NCBI GenBank assembly: GCA_028284155.1
Contig: JANQSF010000077.1
Coordinates: forward strand, 1-64,000
From: Phycisphaeraceae bacterium
GTDB lineage: Bacteria; Planctomycetota; Phycisphaerae; Phycisphaerales; Phycisphaeraceae
Length of the DNA stretch: 64,000 nt
Reading direction: 5' to 3'
Each line of letters starts with the position of its first letter. Position 1 is the stretch's first letter. Below, piece after piece: positions 35,062 through 44,103 of this stretch. The notes under the pieces are model-generated. The model saw nothing but the letters and a program-made list of their open reading frames with translations, was not told where the DNA came from and made no database searches. Made by a program: the position numbers and the translations under genes.

Positions 35062-35988
35062 ATGAACCATTTCCTCTCGATCGCCGATCACTCGACCGAC
35101 GAGTTACGTCACGTGCTGGACGTATCGTTCCGTCTTCGGTCGGAGCGGGAGTCGGGGCGCGGCAACGACCCGATACTGGCGCACAAGACGTTGGCGATGA
35201 TCTTCGAGAAGCCCAGCCTGCGCACGCGGGTTAGTTTTCAGCAGGCGATGATCGAACTGGGCGGGCACGCGATCATGCTGCGCGACGACGAGGTCGGCCT
35301 CGGCCGACGCGAGGCACCGCAGGACATGGCCCGTGTGTTGGCCGGTATGGTCCACGGCATCATGGCCCGCGTGTTCGAGCACCAGAAACTCACCGACCTC
35401 GCGGCCGTCAGCCCGATCCCGGTGATCAACGCGCTTTCCGACCTGTCACACCCGTGTCAGGCCTTGGCCGACGCGATGACCCTGATCGACGAGTTCGGCC
35501 GAGACCTGTCCGGCAAGACGATGGCGTACATCGGCGATGGCAGCAATAACATGGCGCTGAGTCTCGCGGAACTGAGCGGCAAGCTCGGGATGAATTTCAT
35601 CATCGCCGCGCCGCCCGGCTACGAACTGGAGCAGGCCGCGGCCGACCGCATCATGAGCCATTCCCCAAATATGAACCTGGAGATGACGCACGAGCCGGCC
35701 GACGCCGTCCGCTACGCCGACGCGCTCTACACCGACACGTGGGTTTCGATGGGCCAGGAATCGGAGGCCGACCGACGCAAACGCCTGTTCCAGCCTTATC
35801 AGATCAACAATGACTTGCTGGCAACCGCGCCGGACCACGCAATCGTCCTGCACTGCCTGCCCGCGTATCGCGGGTTGGAAATCACCGACGACGTCATCGA
35901 CGGGCCGGCCAGCCGCGTCTTCCCACAGGCGCACAATCGGCTGCATGCGCAGAAGGGCCTGCTTGCCGTGCTGATGGGCGGGCAGTAA
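35062..35988 (+). CDS. argF: Ornithine carbamoyltransferase
   Basis: 308 residues. Converts ornithine plus carbamoyl phosphate to citrulline. Signature motifs are present: FEKPSLRTRVSF (carbamoyl-phosphate binding), HPCQALADAMTL, the ornithine-site DTWVSMGQE and HCLPAYRGLEITDDVI. No strong ribosome-binding site; the leader is the pyrimidine-rich word array. It probably belongs to an arginine operon with argB unless the array acts as a boundary. Confidence 0.96.
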   Translation: MNHFLSIADHSTDELRHVLDVSFRLRSERESGRGNDPILAHKTLAMIFEKPSLRTRVSFQQAMIELGGHAIMLRDDEVGLGRREAPQDMARVLAGMVHGIMARVFEHQKLTDLAAVSPIPVINALSDLSHPCQALADAMTLIDEFGRDLSGKTMAYIGDGSNNMALSLAELSGKLGMNFIIAAPPGYELEQAAADRIMSHSPNMNLEMTHEPADAVRYADALYTDTWVSMGQESEADRRKRLFQPYQINNDLLATAPDHAIVLHCLPAYRGLEITDDVIDGPASRVFPQAHNRLHAQKGLLAVLMGGQ

Positions 35989-36068
35989 ATCGTCGTCCTT
36001 CGCGATTGTTACGGCCAATACCACTCCGTTGCGACGCGCGCGACGGATGCCTGCACGTACAATGACGA

Positions 36069-36521
36069 GTGTCAGAAGATAGTTCTTCAACCTCCAAGTG
36101 GTACGCGGACGGCTTGTCGTTCGGGTGCACGCAGTGCGGCAATTGTTGCACCGGGCCGCCCGGGTATGTTTGGGTCAGTGACGATGAACTCGACGCTTTG
36201 GCCAAGTTGCTCGACCTGCGGCGCGATGAGTTTGTCGAGCGGTACGCTCACGAGGTCAACGGCCGCTGGTCGTTGAACGAGGTACTTATTGACGGCCGAT
36301 ACGATTGCGTCTTTTTGGAATGGGGCGAGGACGGCAAGGGCCGATGCGGTGTTTACGACGCTCGCCCCACGCAGTGCCGTACGTGGCCGTTTTGGCCCGA
36401 GAATCTGGGCCATCCGCGCGACTGGCAACGCGCCTCACGCGGCTGTCCGGGTATCAATCATGGGCGACGATACACGTTCCACGAGATCGAAATCGGACGG
36501 GACGCCACACCCGCCGGCTGA
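36069..36521 (+). CDS. YkgJ-family cysteine-cluster protein
   Basis: 150 residues. Cys-rich motif FGCTQCGNCCTGPPGYVWV near the N-terminus, then CVFLEW, CGVYDARPTQCRTWPFWP and a late CPG. This is the YkgJ/UPF0153 pattern of a probable metal or Fe-S binding protein. Start GTG 36069; the nearby ATG at 36062 is in another frame. Its last 62 nt overlap the next gene, which is also a cysteine-cluster protein. Function unknown. Confidence 0.85.
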   Translation: MSEDSSSTSKWYADGLSFGCTQCGNCCTGPPGYVWVSDDELDALAKLLDLRRDEFVERYAHEVNGRWSLNEVLIDGRYDCVFLEWGEDGKGRCGVYDARPTQCRTWPFWPENLGHPRDWQRASRGCPGINHGRRYTFHEIEIGRDATPAG

Positions 36522-37032
36522 ACCCCGCGCGCGAGGCGATACGCCGCCGCCTTGGTCGGTCTGGTTCAATGCCGCACGCGGCGACGCGATCGATGCGTCA
36601 ATCCGTGAACTTTACGACCGATTAGATCACGCCATTGCCGAACGCAACCCAACCTGTTGGCTTAGTGGGCGATGCTGCCAGTTCGATGAGTTTGACCACC
36701 GGCTTTATGTCACCGGTCTTGAAGTCGCCTGGGTTGTCCTTCAGATGGGCCCGCGCGACGTGTACGCCGAACACGACCGGGCTCAGCGCGAAGCCGGCCT
36801 GTGTCCGTTTCAGGTCGACAAGCTATGCACGGCACATAGCGTGCGCCCGCTTGGGTGTCGCGTGTTCTTCTGTCAGGAAGGCACGCAGGCCTGGCAGCAG
36901 GATGTCTACGAGTCATTCCAGAACGACCTGCGCGCGCTGCATGAGCGTCATAGCTTGACTTATGCATACCTCGAATGGCGCGGAGCGCTCGCAACGGCTT
37001 ACGCACAACTGGCGGCGTCTATCGATCGCTGA
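36460..37032 (+). CDS. Second cysteine-cluster (YkgJ-like) protein
   Basis: 190 residues. A Pro/Arg-rich N-terminal stretch, then NPTCWLSGRCCQFDEFDHRLYVTGLEV, LCPFQVDKLCTAHSVRPLGCRVFFCQ and a helical C-terminus. The cysteine spacing parallels the upstream YkgJ protein, so the two may be divergent duplicates or partners. Start ATG 36460 overlaps the upstream gene by 62 nt; a longer start at 36289 would be an almost complete overlap and is rejected. Confidence 0.78.
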   Translation: MGDDTRSTRSKSDGTPHPPAEPRARGDTPPPWSVWFNAARGDAIDASIRELYDRLDHAIAERNPTCWLSGRCCQFDEFDHRLYVTGLEVAWVVLQMGPRDVYAEHDRAQREAGLCPFQVDKLCTAHSVRPLGCRVFFCQEGTQAWQQDVYESFQNDLRALHERHSLTYAYLEWRGALATAYAQLAASIDR

Positions 37033-37047
37033 CGGGCTTGTGATTCG

Positions 37048-37437
37048 TTACACGCAGCGCTGTCGCATCACGATGTTCCACAACGCCGACGCGTTCAGCG
37101 GTTTGGACAGGTAGGCGTCTACACCTGACGCAAACGCGCGCTGTCGGTCGCCATCGGCTTCCGATGTCGTCAGGGCGATCACCAGTGTGTTCTTAAGCCC
37201 GGAGTCGGCCTTGATGTTTTCGATCACCTCGTGTCCGTCCATGCGGGGCATCTTCAGGTCGACCAGAACGACGTCCGGTGCCAACGCGTGTTGATGGGGT
37301 GATTCCTGGCGAAGGTACTGGATTCCCTCCGCTCCGTTGTCGACATGCGTGAGTTCGTATTCGATCCCCGAGCTTCGCAGCGAACGCTTCGCCAGGTCAG
37401 CGTGATCCTGTTCGTCTTCGATGAGGAGGATTTGCAT
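37048..37437 (-). CDS. Single-domain response regulator
   Basis: 129 residues, a receiver domain alone. Acidic pair E7/D8 (LLIEDEQDHA), phospho-acceptor D60 (VVLVDLKMPRMDG), the Thr site in VIALTTSEAD and the conserved Lys in AYLSKPL. No output domain. The pattern (ILLIEDEQDHADLAKR) resembles the Rcp1-type regulators that pair with phytochrome-like histidine kinases. No kinase gene is adjacent. Start 37437 begins the domain. Confidence 0.92.
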   Translation of the reverse strand: MQILLIEDEQDHADLAKRSLRSSGIEYELTHVDNGAEGIQYLRQESPHQHALAPDVVLVDLKMPRMDGHEVIENIKADSGLKNTLVIALTTSEADGDRQRAFASGVDAYLSKPLNASALWNIVMRQRCV

Positions 37438-37686
37438 CGGGTGGATGACTCCTGGGTCACATGCGTCGATACGACCGTGAGGTCGTTTCGACTGGGGCCG
37501 CCCGCGGAAATATGGGATTGCGGTCAAACGACCGACCGCTTGTCCCGCATCTATCGACGCGAAAGACAGCAGACTATGGCGGACTTGCCCGTCGCCAGCT
37601 CAGTGCAGAGTCAAGGTTGAACTGTTGTGACGATGCGGGGAACAGCCAGGCTGAATACGCCGTCAGACCTGACACACGCAATCAAC
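37438..37686. other. Upstream region of the response-regulator gene
   Basis: About 250 nt between the response-regulator start and the hairpin at 37687. Contains no convincing gene. It should carry the promoter of the minus-strand regulator gene. Confidence 0.4.
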
Positions 37687-37715
37687 AAAGACCCGCGGCC
37701 AGGCCGCGGGTCTTT
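37687..37715 (-). terminator. Intrinsic terminator of the B12-binding-fold gene
   Basis: AAAGACCCGCGGCC (37687-37700) pairs perfectly with 37702-37715; in practice about a 12-bp stem with a 5-nt loop. It lies 41 nt after the minus-strand stop at 37756. The A-rich left flank gives a U-tract on that strand. Confidence 0.8.
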
Positions 37716-37755
37716 GTGGTGCGCTTTGTGGTCTGTGAACGACCGTGCGAGGCAT

Positions 37756-38496
37756 TTACGCCGCGGTCGCTTCAGCCTGTTTGTCGGCCGACTTGCCCTT
37801 GGGGCGTGGGCGTCGGCGTCGGCCAACCGTCCGCTGGTCGGGTGTCATGCGGCGTTCCGGCTCTTCACCCATGACTTCGATCAACTCTTCGGGGTCGGTC
37901 GCCCACAGGTCGGCGCCGATTTCTTCGGCCAACCCATCGGCGCGGTTGAAGATCCCACCGCCCACAATGATCTGCAACTTCGGGCAAGCGCCGATGTCGT
38001 GCAATCGGTCGATGAGAAGCCGCGTAAACGGCACGGTGCTGGCCGTGGCGCCGAAGACCACCAGCTTGTCGGCATTCATCTCCGCCAATTGGTTCGCGAT
38101 CTCGTCGTTGGCGACTCCGCCGCCCAGGAAGAACGTGTCATAGCCGTCGGCCTCGAGCAGGTCGGCGACCATCTGCGCGCTCAGCTCTTCCGGTTCCTCC
38201 GGCCCGCAGACCACCAGGACACGCTCGTTCCGCCGGGCCTTCTGCTCCAGCCGCATCTGCATCTGGTCGGCCTGCATCCGCATGAGGCGAGTCGCGTAGT
38301 GGTGCGCCAGTTCGTTCATCTGGTCGGCGCGGTAGAGCTTCTGGATGTGATTCAGGGTCGGCCACATCAGCCGGGTCAGGATCTTGTCAGCCGGGCAGTC
38401 CGCCTCGACCAACTCGTCGACGACCGCTCGCGCGTCGGGCCGGCTGCCGCTGATCAGTGCCGTGAAGTAACGCTCGATCAGAACTTCTCGCTGCAT
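37756..38496 (-). CDS. B12-binding-fold regulator-like protein lacking the cobalamin His
   Basis: 246 residues. Residues 1-95 are a helical cap typical of B12-binding_2 regions (LIERYFTALISGSRPDARAVVDE...). Residues 96-205 form the Rossmann-like B12-binding fold (VLVVCGPEEPEELSAQMVADLLEADGYDTFFLGGG; LQIIVGGGIFNRADGLAEEIGADLWATDPEELIE). Where family members have DxHxxG, this protein has PEELSA: the cobalt-ligating His and the Gly are absent. The C-terminal tail is very basic and may bind nucleic acid. Possibly a light- or ligand-independent relative of CarH-type sensors. No MerR DNA-binding domain is present. Confidence 0.82.
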   Translation of the reverse strand: MQREVLIERYFTALISGSRPDARAVVDELVEADCPADKILTRLMWPTLNHIQKLYRADQMNELAHHYATRLMRMQADQMQMRLEQKARRNERVLVVCGPEEPEELSAQMVADLLEADGYDTFFLGGGVANDEIANQLAEMNADKLVVFGATASTVPFTRLLIDRLHDIGACPKLQIIVGGGIFNRADGLAEEIGADLWATDPEELIEVMGEEPERRMTPDQRTVGRRRRPRPKGKSADKQAEATAA

Positions 38497-39036
38497 GAAG
38501 AGACTCCGAGGTGGGCGTCTTGCGCCCCGTGCCTCGCGCGCCGCGACATCCCTGCGCGGCGGACGAAAGGAAGTTTGGGTCGAGCGTGCCGTTCGCCGAC
38601 CGTTTGCACCGACACCGGTGCACGCACCGCGACGGTCAATCTGTCATCGGTGACCAACCCGAATATCTTGACCAATCCACAAGGTCTTCCCAGATCAACA
38701 CCGTCTCAGATACGAGTCAGCATTGAGTAAGCGCAAAATTCGCCTTGTCAGTGACTTACGTGGCAAGCAGGCCACGTCCGATAAACGCTAAACACTGTCT
38801 GTGATGCGGGTCGATATGTGCGATTGGGTTATCGAACGGTCTGCGACCCCGTTGCCAATACTGCTTGCTCAGGTTGACCGCTTATCGGACCAAATCCCGT
38901 GTGCGAAAGTTTCCGTAAGAAACCGACTACAATCGGTGCGGAAACGTGAATAAAGTCGATGTTGGGACGGGCGGCTGTCGCCGGCGTTTGAACCCGCACA
39001 TCGCTCAACGTGCTCAAAGCGAAAAGGGGTCAAGGT
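38497..39036. other. 540-nt intergenic region between divergent genes
   Basis: Holds the promoters of the B12-fold gene (minus) and the M48 gene (plus). A TACAAT hexamer lies at 38928-38933, about 105 nt before the M48 start, without a good -35. CACCGACACCGGTGCACG-type local symmetry near 38606-38628 could be an operator. No cobalamin riboswitch features (B12 box) were found. No gene seen. Confidence 0.45.
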
Positions 39037-40176
39037 ATGAACCTCATCAAGAAACTCGCCGTCTGCGTCCTGCTGGTTGTATCGAGCGTGGCCTCGACGG
39101 GCTGTTCGACCAATCCGGCCACGGGTGAAACGCAGTTCGCGCCGATCAGCTTCGAGCAGGAACGGTCTCTCGGGGCCAGCGCGGCGCCCAAATTCACCAA
39201 GGAGTATGGTGGCGAAGTGCCCGATGCGCAGGTCGTCAGCTATGTCCGAACGATCGGCCGAACGCTGCTGACCGAGGCCGAGATCATCATGCGTGAGCAC
39301 GTCGGTGACAAGGCCCCGAAGTATGACTGGGAGTTCCACGTCGTCGATTCGCAGGTGATCAACGCCTTCGCACTGCCCGGCGGCAAGGTCTATATCTCGC
39401 GCGGGCTGATGGAACGGCTCGAAGACGAATCTCAGTTGGCGGGCGTGCTGGGTCACGAGATCGGCCACGTCACCGCGCGGCACATTGCGCAGCAGATGGG
39501 TCGGCAGATGATCGTGCAGGGCGGGCTGACGGCCGCGGCCGTCGCGGCAGGCGTCAGCACGAAGGGCAGCAGCTCGGCCGCGCAGCTCGCGTCGCTTGGT
39601 GTTAAGGCCGGTCAGGCCGGCGGCACGCTCTATCTGCTCAAGTTCGGACGCGACCAGGAAACGCAAGCCGACGAGTTAGGCATTCAGTACATGACCCGCG
39701 TGGGCTACAACCCGATCGGTCAGATGCGCGTCATGGAGATTCTTGGCGAGGCGTCGAAGGGGTCTCGGCCACCGGAATTCCTTTCGACTCACCCGCACTC
39801 CGAGACGCGCGTCGCCAACATTCAGAGGATCCTCAAAGAGGAATACCCGGACTACCGAGACACGAGCAAGTACAAGGTCAACCGCGAGGCATTCCAGGCC
39901 ATGCTCGCCCGTTTGAAGCAATTGCCGCCGCCGCGGCACGGCACGAAGCGCACGTCGAAGGCGATCGACCAGACGACACCCGCGACCCAATCGGCCACGG
40001 CGTCGCCCGCCGTCGCAACGCCGGTCAAGCCCGTCACCAAACGGCCCGCGTTCCGTTGGGTCAAAGGCAAGGGCATCGCCGGCCAGGCGGTCATGCCGCA
40101 GCACCTGAGCTGCTACTGCCATGGCAAGCTGCCACCGACCTATTCGGGCTTGGCCGGGACGGGCATCCTGCCCTGA
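39037..40176 (+). CDS. M48-family metalloprotease lipoprotein
   Basis: 379 residues. Lipobox at ASTGC (about residue 25). Peptidase M48 core with zinc motif HEIGH (H140, E141, H144) in AGVLGHEIGHVTARH, the third ligand region QETQADELG (E208) and the typical NAFALPGGKVYISRGL. Resembles periplasmic BepA/Oma1-like proteases that monitor outer-membrane assembly. The C-terminal 90 residues are a Thr/Ala/Pro-rich linker and a short Cys/His end. ATG 39037 starts the signal, with AAGG just upstream. Confidence 0.93.
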   Translation: MNLIKKLAVCVLLVVSSVASTGCSTNPATGETQFAPISFEQERSLGASAAPKFTKEYGGEVPDAQVVSYVRTIGRTLLTEAEIIMREHVGDKAPKYDWEFHVVDSQVINAFALPGGKVYISRGLMERLEDESQLAGVLGHEIGHVTARHIAQQMGRQMIVQGGLTAAAVAAGVSTKGSSSAAQLASLGVKAGQAGGTLYLLKFGRDQETQADELGIQYMTRVGYNPIGQMRVMEILGEASKGSRPPEFLSTHPHSETRVANIQRILKEEYPDYRDTSKYKVNREAFQAMLARLKQLPPPRHGTKRTSKAIDQTTPATQSATASPAVATPVKPVTKRPAFRWVKGKGIAGQAVMPQHLSCYCHGKLPPTYSGLAGTGILP

Positions 40177-40182
40177 CCCCAC

Positions 40183-40202
40183 GCCGCTTTCGGCTTAGCG
40201 CT
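40183..40202. repeat. Variant palindromic element GCCGCTTTCGGCTTAGCGC
   Basis: Same element as at 4555, 17790, 20523 and 23659 but with TTT-C in place of TT-GC at the centre. It lies 7 nt after the M48 stop. Confidence 0.55.
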
Positions 40203-40268
40203 CCCGAATCAAACACTCTTGGTCACTGCGTCCCGCCATCGCATCGGTGGCCCTCTATCGTTGCATCG

Positions 40269-41078
40269 ATGCCGCCCGCCACACCGACACCCCGCCAGAC
40301 ACCAGCCGATCCCGCCTGGACGGGCGACGATCTCAACGATCCGCACGCCGTCGCGGACAAGCCCACGCGTGTGCGGCGCATGTTCGCCGCGATCGCGCCG
40401 AGTTACGACCTGAACAACCGGTTGCACTCGATGTGGCGCGACCAGGCTTGGCGACGCGCGGCCGTGCGGCTGGCCGAAGTGAAGCCCGGCGACCAGATAC
40501 TCGACGTTGCTTGCGGGACAGGCGACCTGACGATCGCCTTCGCGCGTCAACTCGCCAAACTCGGAACACACCAGTCGGCGCAGGTCGTCGGTTTGGACTT
40601 CACCTTTGAGATGCTTCCGATCGCGCGGCACAAGGCCCGCGACGCCACTCTGAACGAAGCGACGACATTCATTAATGGCGACGCCATGAAGCTGCCGCTG
40701 CCCGACGCCAGCGTCGATGTCGTCAGCATCGCGTTCGGCATCCGCAATGTCGCCGACCCGGCCGTGGCCATTGGCGAGTTTTACCGCGTGCTTCGGCCTG
40801 GCGGTCGGCTGGTCATCCTTGAGTTCAGCCTGCCGCGCAACCGAGTCATGCGCGGGTTGTACAACTTCTACTTCAACCACGTCATGCCGCGCACCGCGAC
40901 ACTCATCGCTCGCGACCGCAGCGGCGCATACAAGTACCTGCCGCGCAGTGTCAACACGTTCATCGAACGCGAAACAATGGTGCAGATGATGGGCGATGCG
41001 GGGTTCAGCGACGTGTCGATCAAGCCTTTGACGTTCGGCATCGCCGTGAACTACCGCGGCGTCAAGCAGACGACGTGA
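40269..41078 (+). CDS. ubiE: Demethylmenaquinone/ubiquinone C-methyltransferase
   Basis: 269 residues. SAM-dependent quinone methyltransferase (UbiE/MenG). Motifs are MFAAIAPSYDLNNRLHSMWRDQAWRR, the SAM loop ILDVACGTGDLT, SIAFGIRNVADP, FYRVLRPGGRLVILEFSLP and the end segment FGIAVNYRGVK. An N-terminal extension of about 35 Pro/Asp-rich residues is unusual. As planctomycetes generally use menaquinone, MenG activity is the likelier role. ATG 40269 is chosen; the longer frame to 40056 overlaps the M48 gene. Confidence 0.94.
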   Translation: MPPATPTPRQTPADPAWTGDDLNDPHAVADKPTRVRRMFAAIAPSYDLNNRLHSMWRDQAWRRAAVRLAEVKPGDQILDVACGTGDLTIAFARQLAKLGTHQSAQVVGLDFTFEMLPIARHKARDATLNEATTFINGDAMKLPLPDASVDVVSIAFGIRNVADPAVAIGEFYRVLRPGGRLVILEFSLPRNRVMRGLYNFYFNHVMPRTATLIARDRSGAYKYLPRSVNTFIERETMVQMMGDAGFSDVSIKPLTFGIAVNYRGVKQTT

Positions 41079-41116
41079 GCGCACTTGGCCGGTTGCCCGC
41101 GAAAGCGGTTGATCGA

Positions 41117-41389
41117 TCAGTTCTTTACGACGCCGGTCATGAACAGCACGCCCAGAACAACCAGAGCGACACCGAGCAACACGTAGAAGATCCGCATGCC
41201 CGTTTGGCCGATCAGGGTCGCCAGACCGCGGGCTTTGCGGTGGTTGACAAACAGCGACCAATTCAACGCGGCGCCGAAGACGGAGAACAGCCCGACCGCC
41301 AGAAAGAACGCGCCGATCCAGAATGGGTCGATGTCATTCACCTGACTTGCCGCCTGTTCGCTAGTCGGTTGACAACCCAAAGAAGCCAC
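41117..41389 (-). CDS. Small two-TM membrane protein (Imm17-like)
   Basis: Up to 90 residues with two membrane segments (FWIGAFFLAVGLFSVFGAALNW and GMRIFYVLLGVALVVLGVLFM). The sequence between them (SLFVNHRKARGLATLIGQTG) resembles the small Imm17-type membrane family. That name comes from toxin-immunity context, which is not present here, so the label describes similarity only. The ATG at 41389 overlaps the DUF2231 gene by 29 nt; a GTG at 41341 would avoid the overlap. Confidence 0.7.
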   Translation of the reverse strand: MASLGCQPTSEQAASQVNDIDPFWIGAFFLAVGLFSVFGAALNWSLFVNHRKARGLATLIGQTGMRIFYVLLGVALVVLGVLFMTGVVKN

Positions 41390-42224
41390 TCTTCTTGCCG
41401 GTCGATCTCACCGGCTGATTCGCCTTGAGCATCGCGGCGTTCACGTCATCGACGGACAGGTCGCCGATCGGCGCCATCACCTTGTAAGGCGGCTCGACAC
41501 CCTCCGGGTGGTGGTCGGTCTTGTCCGGGTCGAGTTGGCCGACCACGGCGTCGGTGGTGATGGTCACCTCGCCGACGAACGCCTGGCTTTCCGCGGCGGT
41601 CACGAACGCCGTCCACGAGATCTCCTGCGGCTTGTCCTTCTGCGGATCGACCTTGCCGTCGGTGTCGTCGACGACGATGGGGACTTGCTTGCGGACGTTG
41701 TCGATGTTGTTGTCGCTCGTTGGGACGCCGACGCCGTGCTTGTAGACCAGCTCGCCGCCCAGGTGCGCCTGACCCGCGACCCACAATACGGTGACCGTGC
41801 TGGCCAGCAAGGCGAGGAATGTCATCAGCCAACGGAACCACTTGGCCTTGGTCAGGCTGAGCAGCAGCAGCAGCGACGTCGAGCAGAAGCCGATCCAGAG
41901 AAACTCGCCCAGCCGTGCGTGCTCGTTCAGCACGGCCTGCGCGGCCTCGGTCAGTTCTTCGGTCTTGAAACTGCCCGCGGCCGTCTCACCTGTCTCGTGC
42001 GCCCACCACGCCAGCACGCCGCCCAGGAACGTGATCAACACACCGCTGAATCGCAGCTTGTGCGACCGGCAGCCCGTCATGATCAGGACGGCGACCCACA
42101 AGAACGCGACCAGGCTGAGCACGATCGGCAGGTGCACGACCACCGCGTGCATCATCTGTGGGTCTTCGAAGCCCGCGATGATGCTGTCTTTAATTTCGAT
42201 GGCTCGGTCGATGCTGAAGCCCAT
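41361..42224 (-). CDS. DUF2231-type membrane protein with periplasmic tail
   Basis: 287 residues. The N-terminal 150 residues have four membrane helices with conserved His in MHAVVVHLPIVLSL, WWAHETGE, NEHARLGEFLW and GQAHLGGELVYKHGVGV. This is the DUF2231 pattern, possibly heme- or metal-related. A soluble C-terminal tail of about 120 residues follows, rich in Asp/Lys/Pro. Probably co-transcribed with the small membrane gene downstream. Function unknown. Confidence 0.85.
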   Translation of the reverse strand: MGFSIDRAIEIKDSIIAGFEDPQMMHAVVVHLPIVLSLVAFLWVAVLIMTGCRSHKLRFSGVLITFLGGVLAWWAHETGETAAGSFKTEELTEAAQAVLNEHARLGEFLWIGFCSTSLLLLLSLTKAKWFRWLMTFLALLASTVTVLWVAGQAHLGGELVYKHGVGVPTSDNNIDNVRKQVPIVVDDTDGKVDPQKDKPQEISWTAFVTAAESQAFVGEVTITTDAVVGQLDPDKTDHHPEGVEPPYKVMAPIGDLSVDDVNAAMLKANQPVRSTGKKSGFFGLSTD

Positions 42225-42281
42225 AATGACCCCTTTCCACGCGGCGCTGCGTGACCCGTCACGACCACTCAGTGTAACGGA

Positions 42282-42665
42282 TCATCCCGTGTCCGTTGGA
42301 CGCTGAACTAACCGACCGCCGAATGCGATCCGGCCGGCCCCATCCGGCAGGTACAGCACGTGCACATTCTCAACAGGTCGTCCGGTGACCGCCGCCACTC
42401 GTTCGGTGAGACGGGCGGCCTCGGTCTGCAAGTCGTCGGGGCCGGGGCGGACGGCCCGGAGCACGGTGACGAACACTGGCCGGACGCCGGGCTCCTGTCC
42501 ATCGTTCTCGGCGTAGTGAGTCTCGTCCAAAGTCCGCAAGCGCACCCAAGTTCGGCGTGATTCCGTGCCGAGCACGTCGCCGGCCGCGTCCGCCAGCCGC
42601 TGGGCCAGGTCTGTGGCGAGAGCCTCGCCGTCAGGCACGACGATCTCGAAGTCAACGATGGGCAT
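42282..42665 (-). CDS. Tautomerase-superfamily protein
   Basis: 127 residues. MPIVDFEIVV places Pro2, the catalytic residue after Met removal, as in 4-oxalocrotonate tautomerase/MIF folds. The two beta-alpha-beta units (LATDLAQRLADAAGDVLG; LTERVAAVTGRPVENVHVLYLP) match the long-chain tautomerase layout. Start 42665 is chosen because only it gives the terminal Pro; a start 15 nt upstream would destroy it. It lies 18 nt after glyA and is probably co-transcribed. Substrate unknown. Confidence 0.8.
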   Translation of the reverse strand: MPIVDFEIVVPDGEALATDLAQRLADAAGDVLGTESRRTWVRLRTLDETHYAENDGQEPGVRPVFVTVLRAVRPGPDDLQTEAARLTERVAAVTGRPVENVHVLYLPDGAGRIAFGGRLVQRPTDTG

Positions 42666-42683
42666 GTGCTGGTCAAACACTGG

Positions 42684-43982
42684 TCAGTGCGGCATCGGGA
42701 ACCGTTCGCACAGGTCGACCACGTCCTGCCGCACCTGCGCGCAAACCGTCTCGTCGCCCTTGGCATCGAGCACGCGGTCGATCAACTCGGCCACGAGTTG
42801 TAACTCGTTTTCCTTCAGGCCGCGCGTCGTCAACGCCGGCGTGCCCAGGCGGAGGCCGCTCGTATACATCGGCTTGCGCGGGTCTTTCGGCACGCCGTTC
42901 TTGTTCGTGATGATCCCCGCCTGCTCCAGCCAGCGCTCGGCGTCGGCCCCGGTCAGGTCTGCGTCCTTCCCGCGCAGATCGACCAGCATCAGGTGGTTGT
43001 CCGTCCCGCCCGAGACGAGGCGGTACCCCTTGCCGACCAGCGCGCCGGCCAACGCCTGCGCGTTGGCGACGACCTGTTTCGCGTAGTCGGTGAACGACGT
43101 CTGTAACGCCTCGTGGAATGCTACGGCCTTCGCGGCGATGACGTGCATCAACGGCCCGCCCTGCACGCCCGGAAACACGGCCCGGTCGATCTTCTTGGCG
43201 ATGTCTTCGTCGTTGGTCAGGATCAGGCCGCCGCGCGGGCCACGCAATGTCTTGTGCGTCGTCGTCGTCACGATGTGCGCGTGCGGGAAGGGTGAGGGGT
43301 GAACGCCCGCCGCGACCAGCCCGGCGATGTGCGCGATGTCAGCCATCAGCAGCGCGCCGCACTCGTCGGCAATCGCGCGGAAGCGGGCGAAGTCGATCAC
43401 GCGCGGGTAGGCCGAGTAGCCGCACAGGATCATGGCCGGCTTGTGCTCCATGCACACGTCACGGACCGCGTCGTAGTCGATCTGCTCGAACCGCGGGTCG
43501 TCCAGGTCGTAGATCAGCGGGTAGTGCACGGCGTTGAAATACTTGCCCGAGAAATTGAGCTTCATGCCGTGCGAGAGGTGGCCGCCGTCGGCCAGCACGA
43601 GTGACGCGAAAGTGTCGCCCTGTTGAAGCAAAGCCAGGAAGACGGCCATGTTGGCCTGCGCGCCCGAGTGCGGCTGAACGTTGGCAAACTGACATTTGAA
43701 TAGGCGCTTGGCGCGCTCGCGGGCCAGCTCTTCGATCTCGTCGTGGAACGTGCAGCCGCCGTAATAGCGTTTGCCCGGGTAGCCCTCGGCGTACTTGTTG
43801 GTCAGGCAGGTGCCCATCGCGGCCATGACAGCCGGCGACGTGTGGTTCTCGCTGGCGATCAGTTCGAGCGTGTGCTCCTGCCGGTCGCGTTCCGCGGCGA
43901 TCAACCGGGCGACGTCCGGGTCGGTCTCGGCGATCGTGCGGTCGAGTTCAGTAGGGGCGGAGGTCAGATCGGTCGTGCTCAT
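42684..43982 (-). CDS. glyA: Serine hydroxymethyltransferase
   Basis: 432 residues. PLP enzyme interconverting serine and glycine with tetrahydrofolate. Conserved blocks are [57 protein letters not shown], the PLP-lysine segment [16 protein letters not shown] and [17 protein letters not shown] near residue 340. Full length. It heads a likely two-gene unit with the tautomerase gene. Confidence 0.97.
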   Translation of the reverse strand: MSTTDLTSAPTELDRTIAETDPDVARLIAAERDRQEHTLELIASENHTSPAVMAAMGTCLTNKYAEGYPGKRYYGGCTFHDEIEELARERAKRLFKCQFANVQPHSGAQANMAVFLALLQQGDTFASLVLADGGHLSHGMKLNFSGKYFNAVHYPLIYDLDDPRFEQIDYDAVRDVCMEHKPAMILCGYSAYPRVIDFARFRAIADECGALLMADIAHIAGLVAAGVHPSPFPHAHIVTTTTHKTLRGPRGGLILTNDEDIAKKIDRAVFPGVQGGPLMHVIAAKAVAFHEALQTSFTDYAKQVVANAQALAGALVGKGYRLVSGGTDNHLMLVDLRGKDADLTGADAERWLEQAGIITNKNGVPKDPRKPMYTSGLRLGTPALTTRGLKENELQLVAELIDRVLDAKGDETVCAQVRQDVVDLCERFPMPH

Positions 43983-44103
43983 TGTGAGGCGTCCTGTCGA
44001 TTGGTCAGACCAGACGGACGCCGCCGCAACACCGTGCGCGTCTAACGTCCGATACCTCGATGTTAGCGGTCAGGAGGAAATGCCGCGAGTCGCCGAAGGG
44101 CTG

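Noticed and set aside
37627..38730. 367-residue plus-strand frame opposite the B12-fold gene
   Set aside because: Antisense shadow that also runs through the terminator hairpin; the minus-strand frame has clear domain similarity.
38497..39036. Cobalamin riboswitch near the B12-fold gene
   Set aside because: The conserved B12-box core and flanking stems could not be found on either strand.
41117..41389. Toxin-immunity pair suggested by the Imm17-like protein
   Set aside because: No toxin-like gene, polymorphic-toxin domain or secretion marker lies nearby; the neighbour is a DUF2231 membrane protein.
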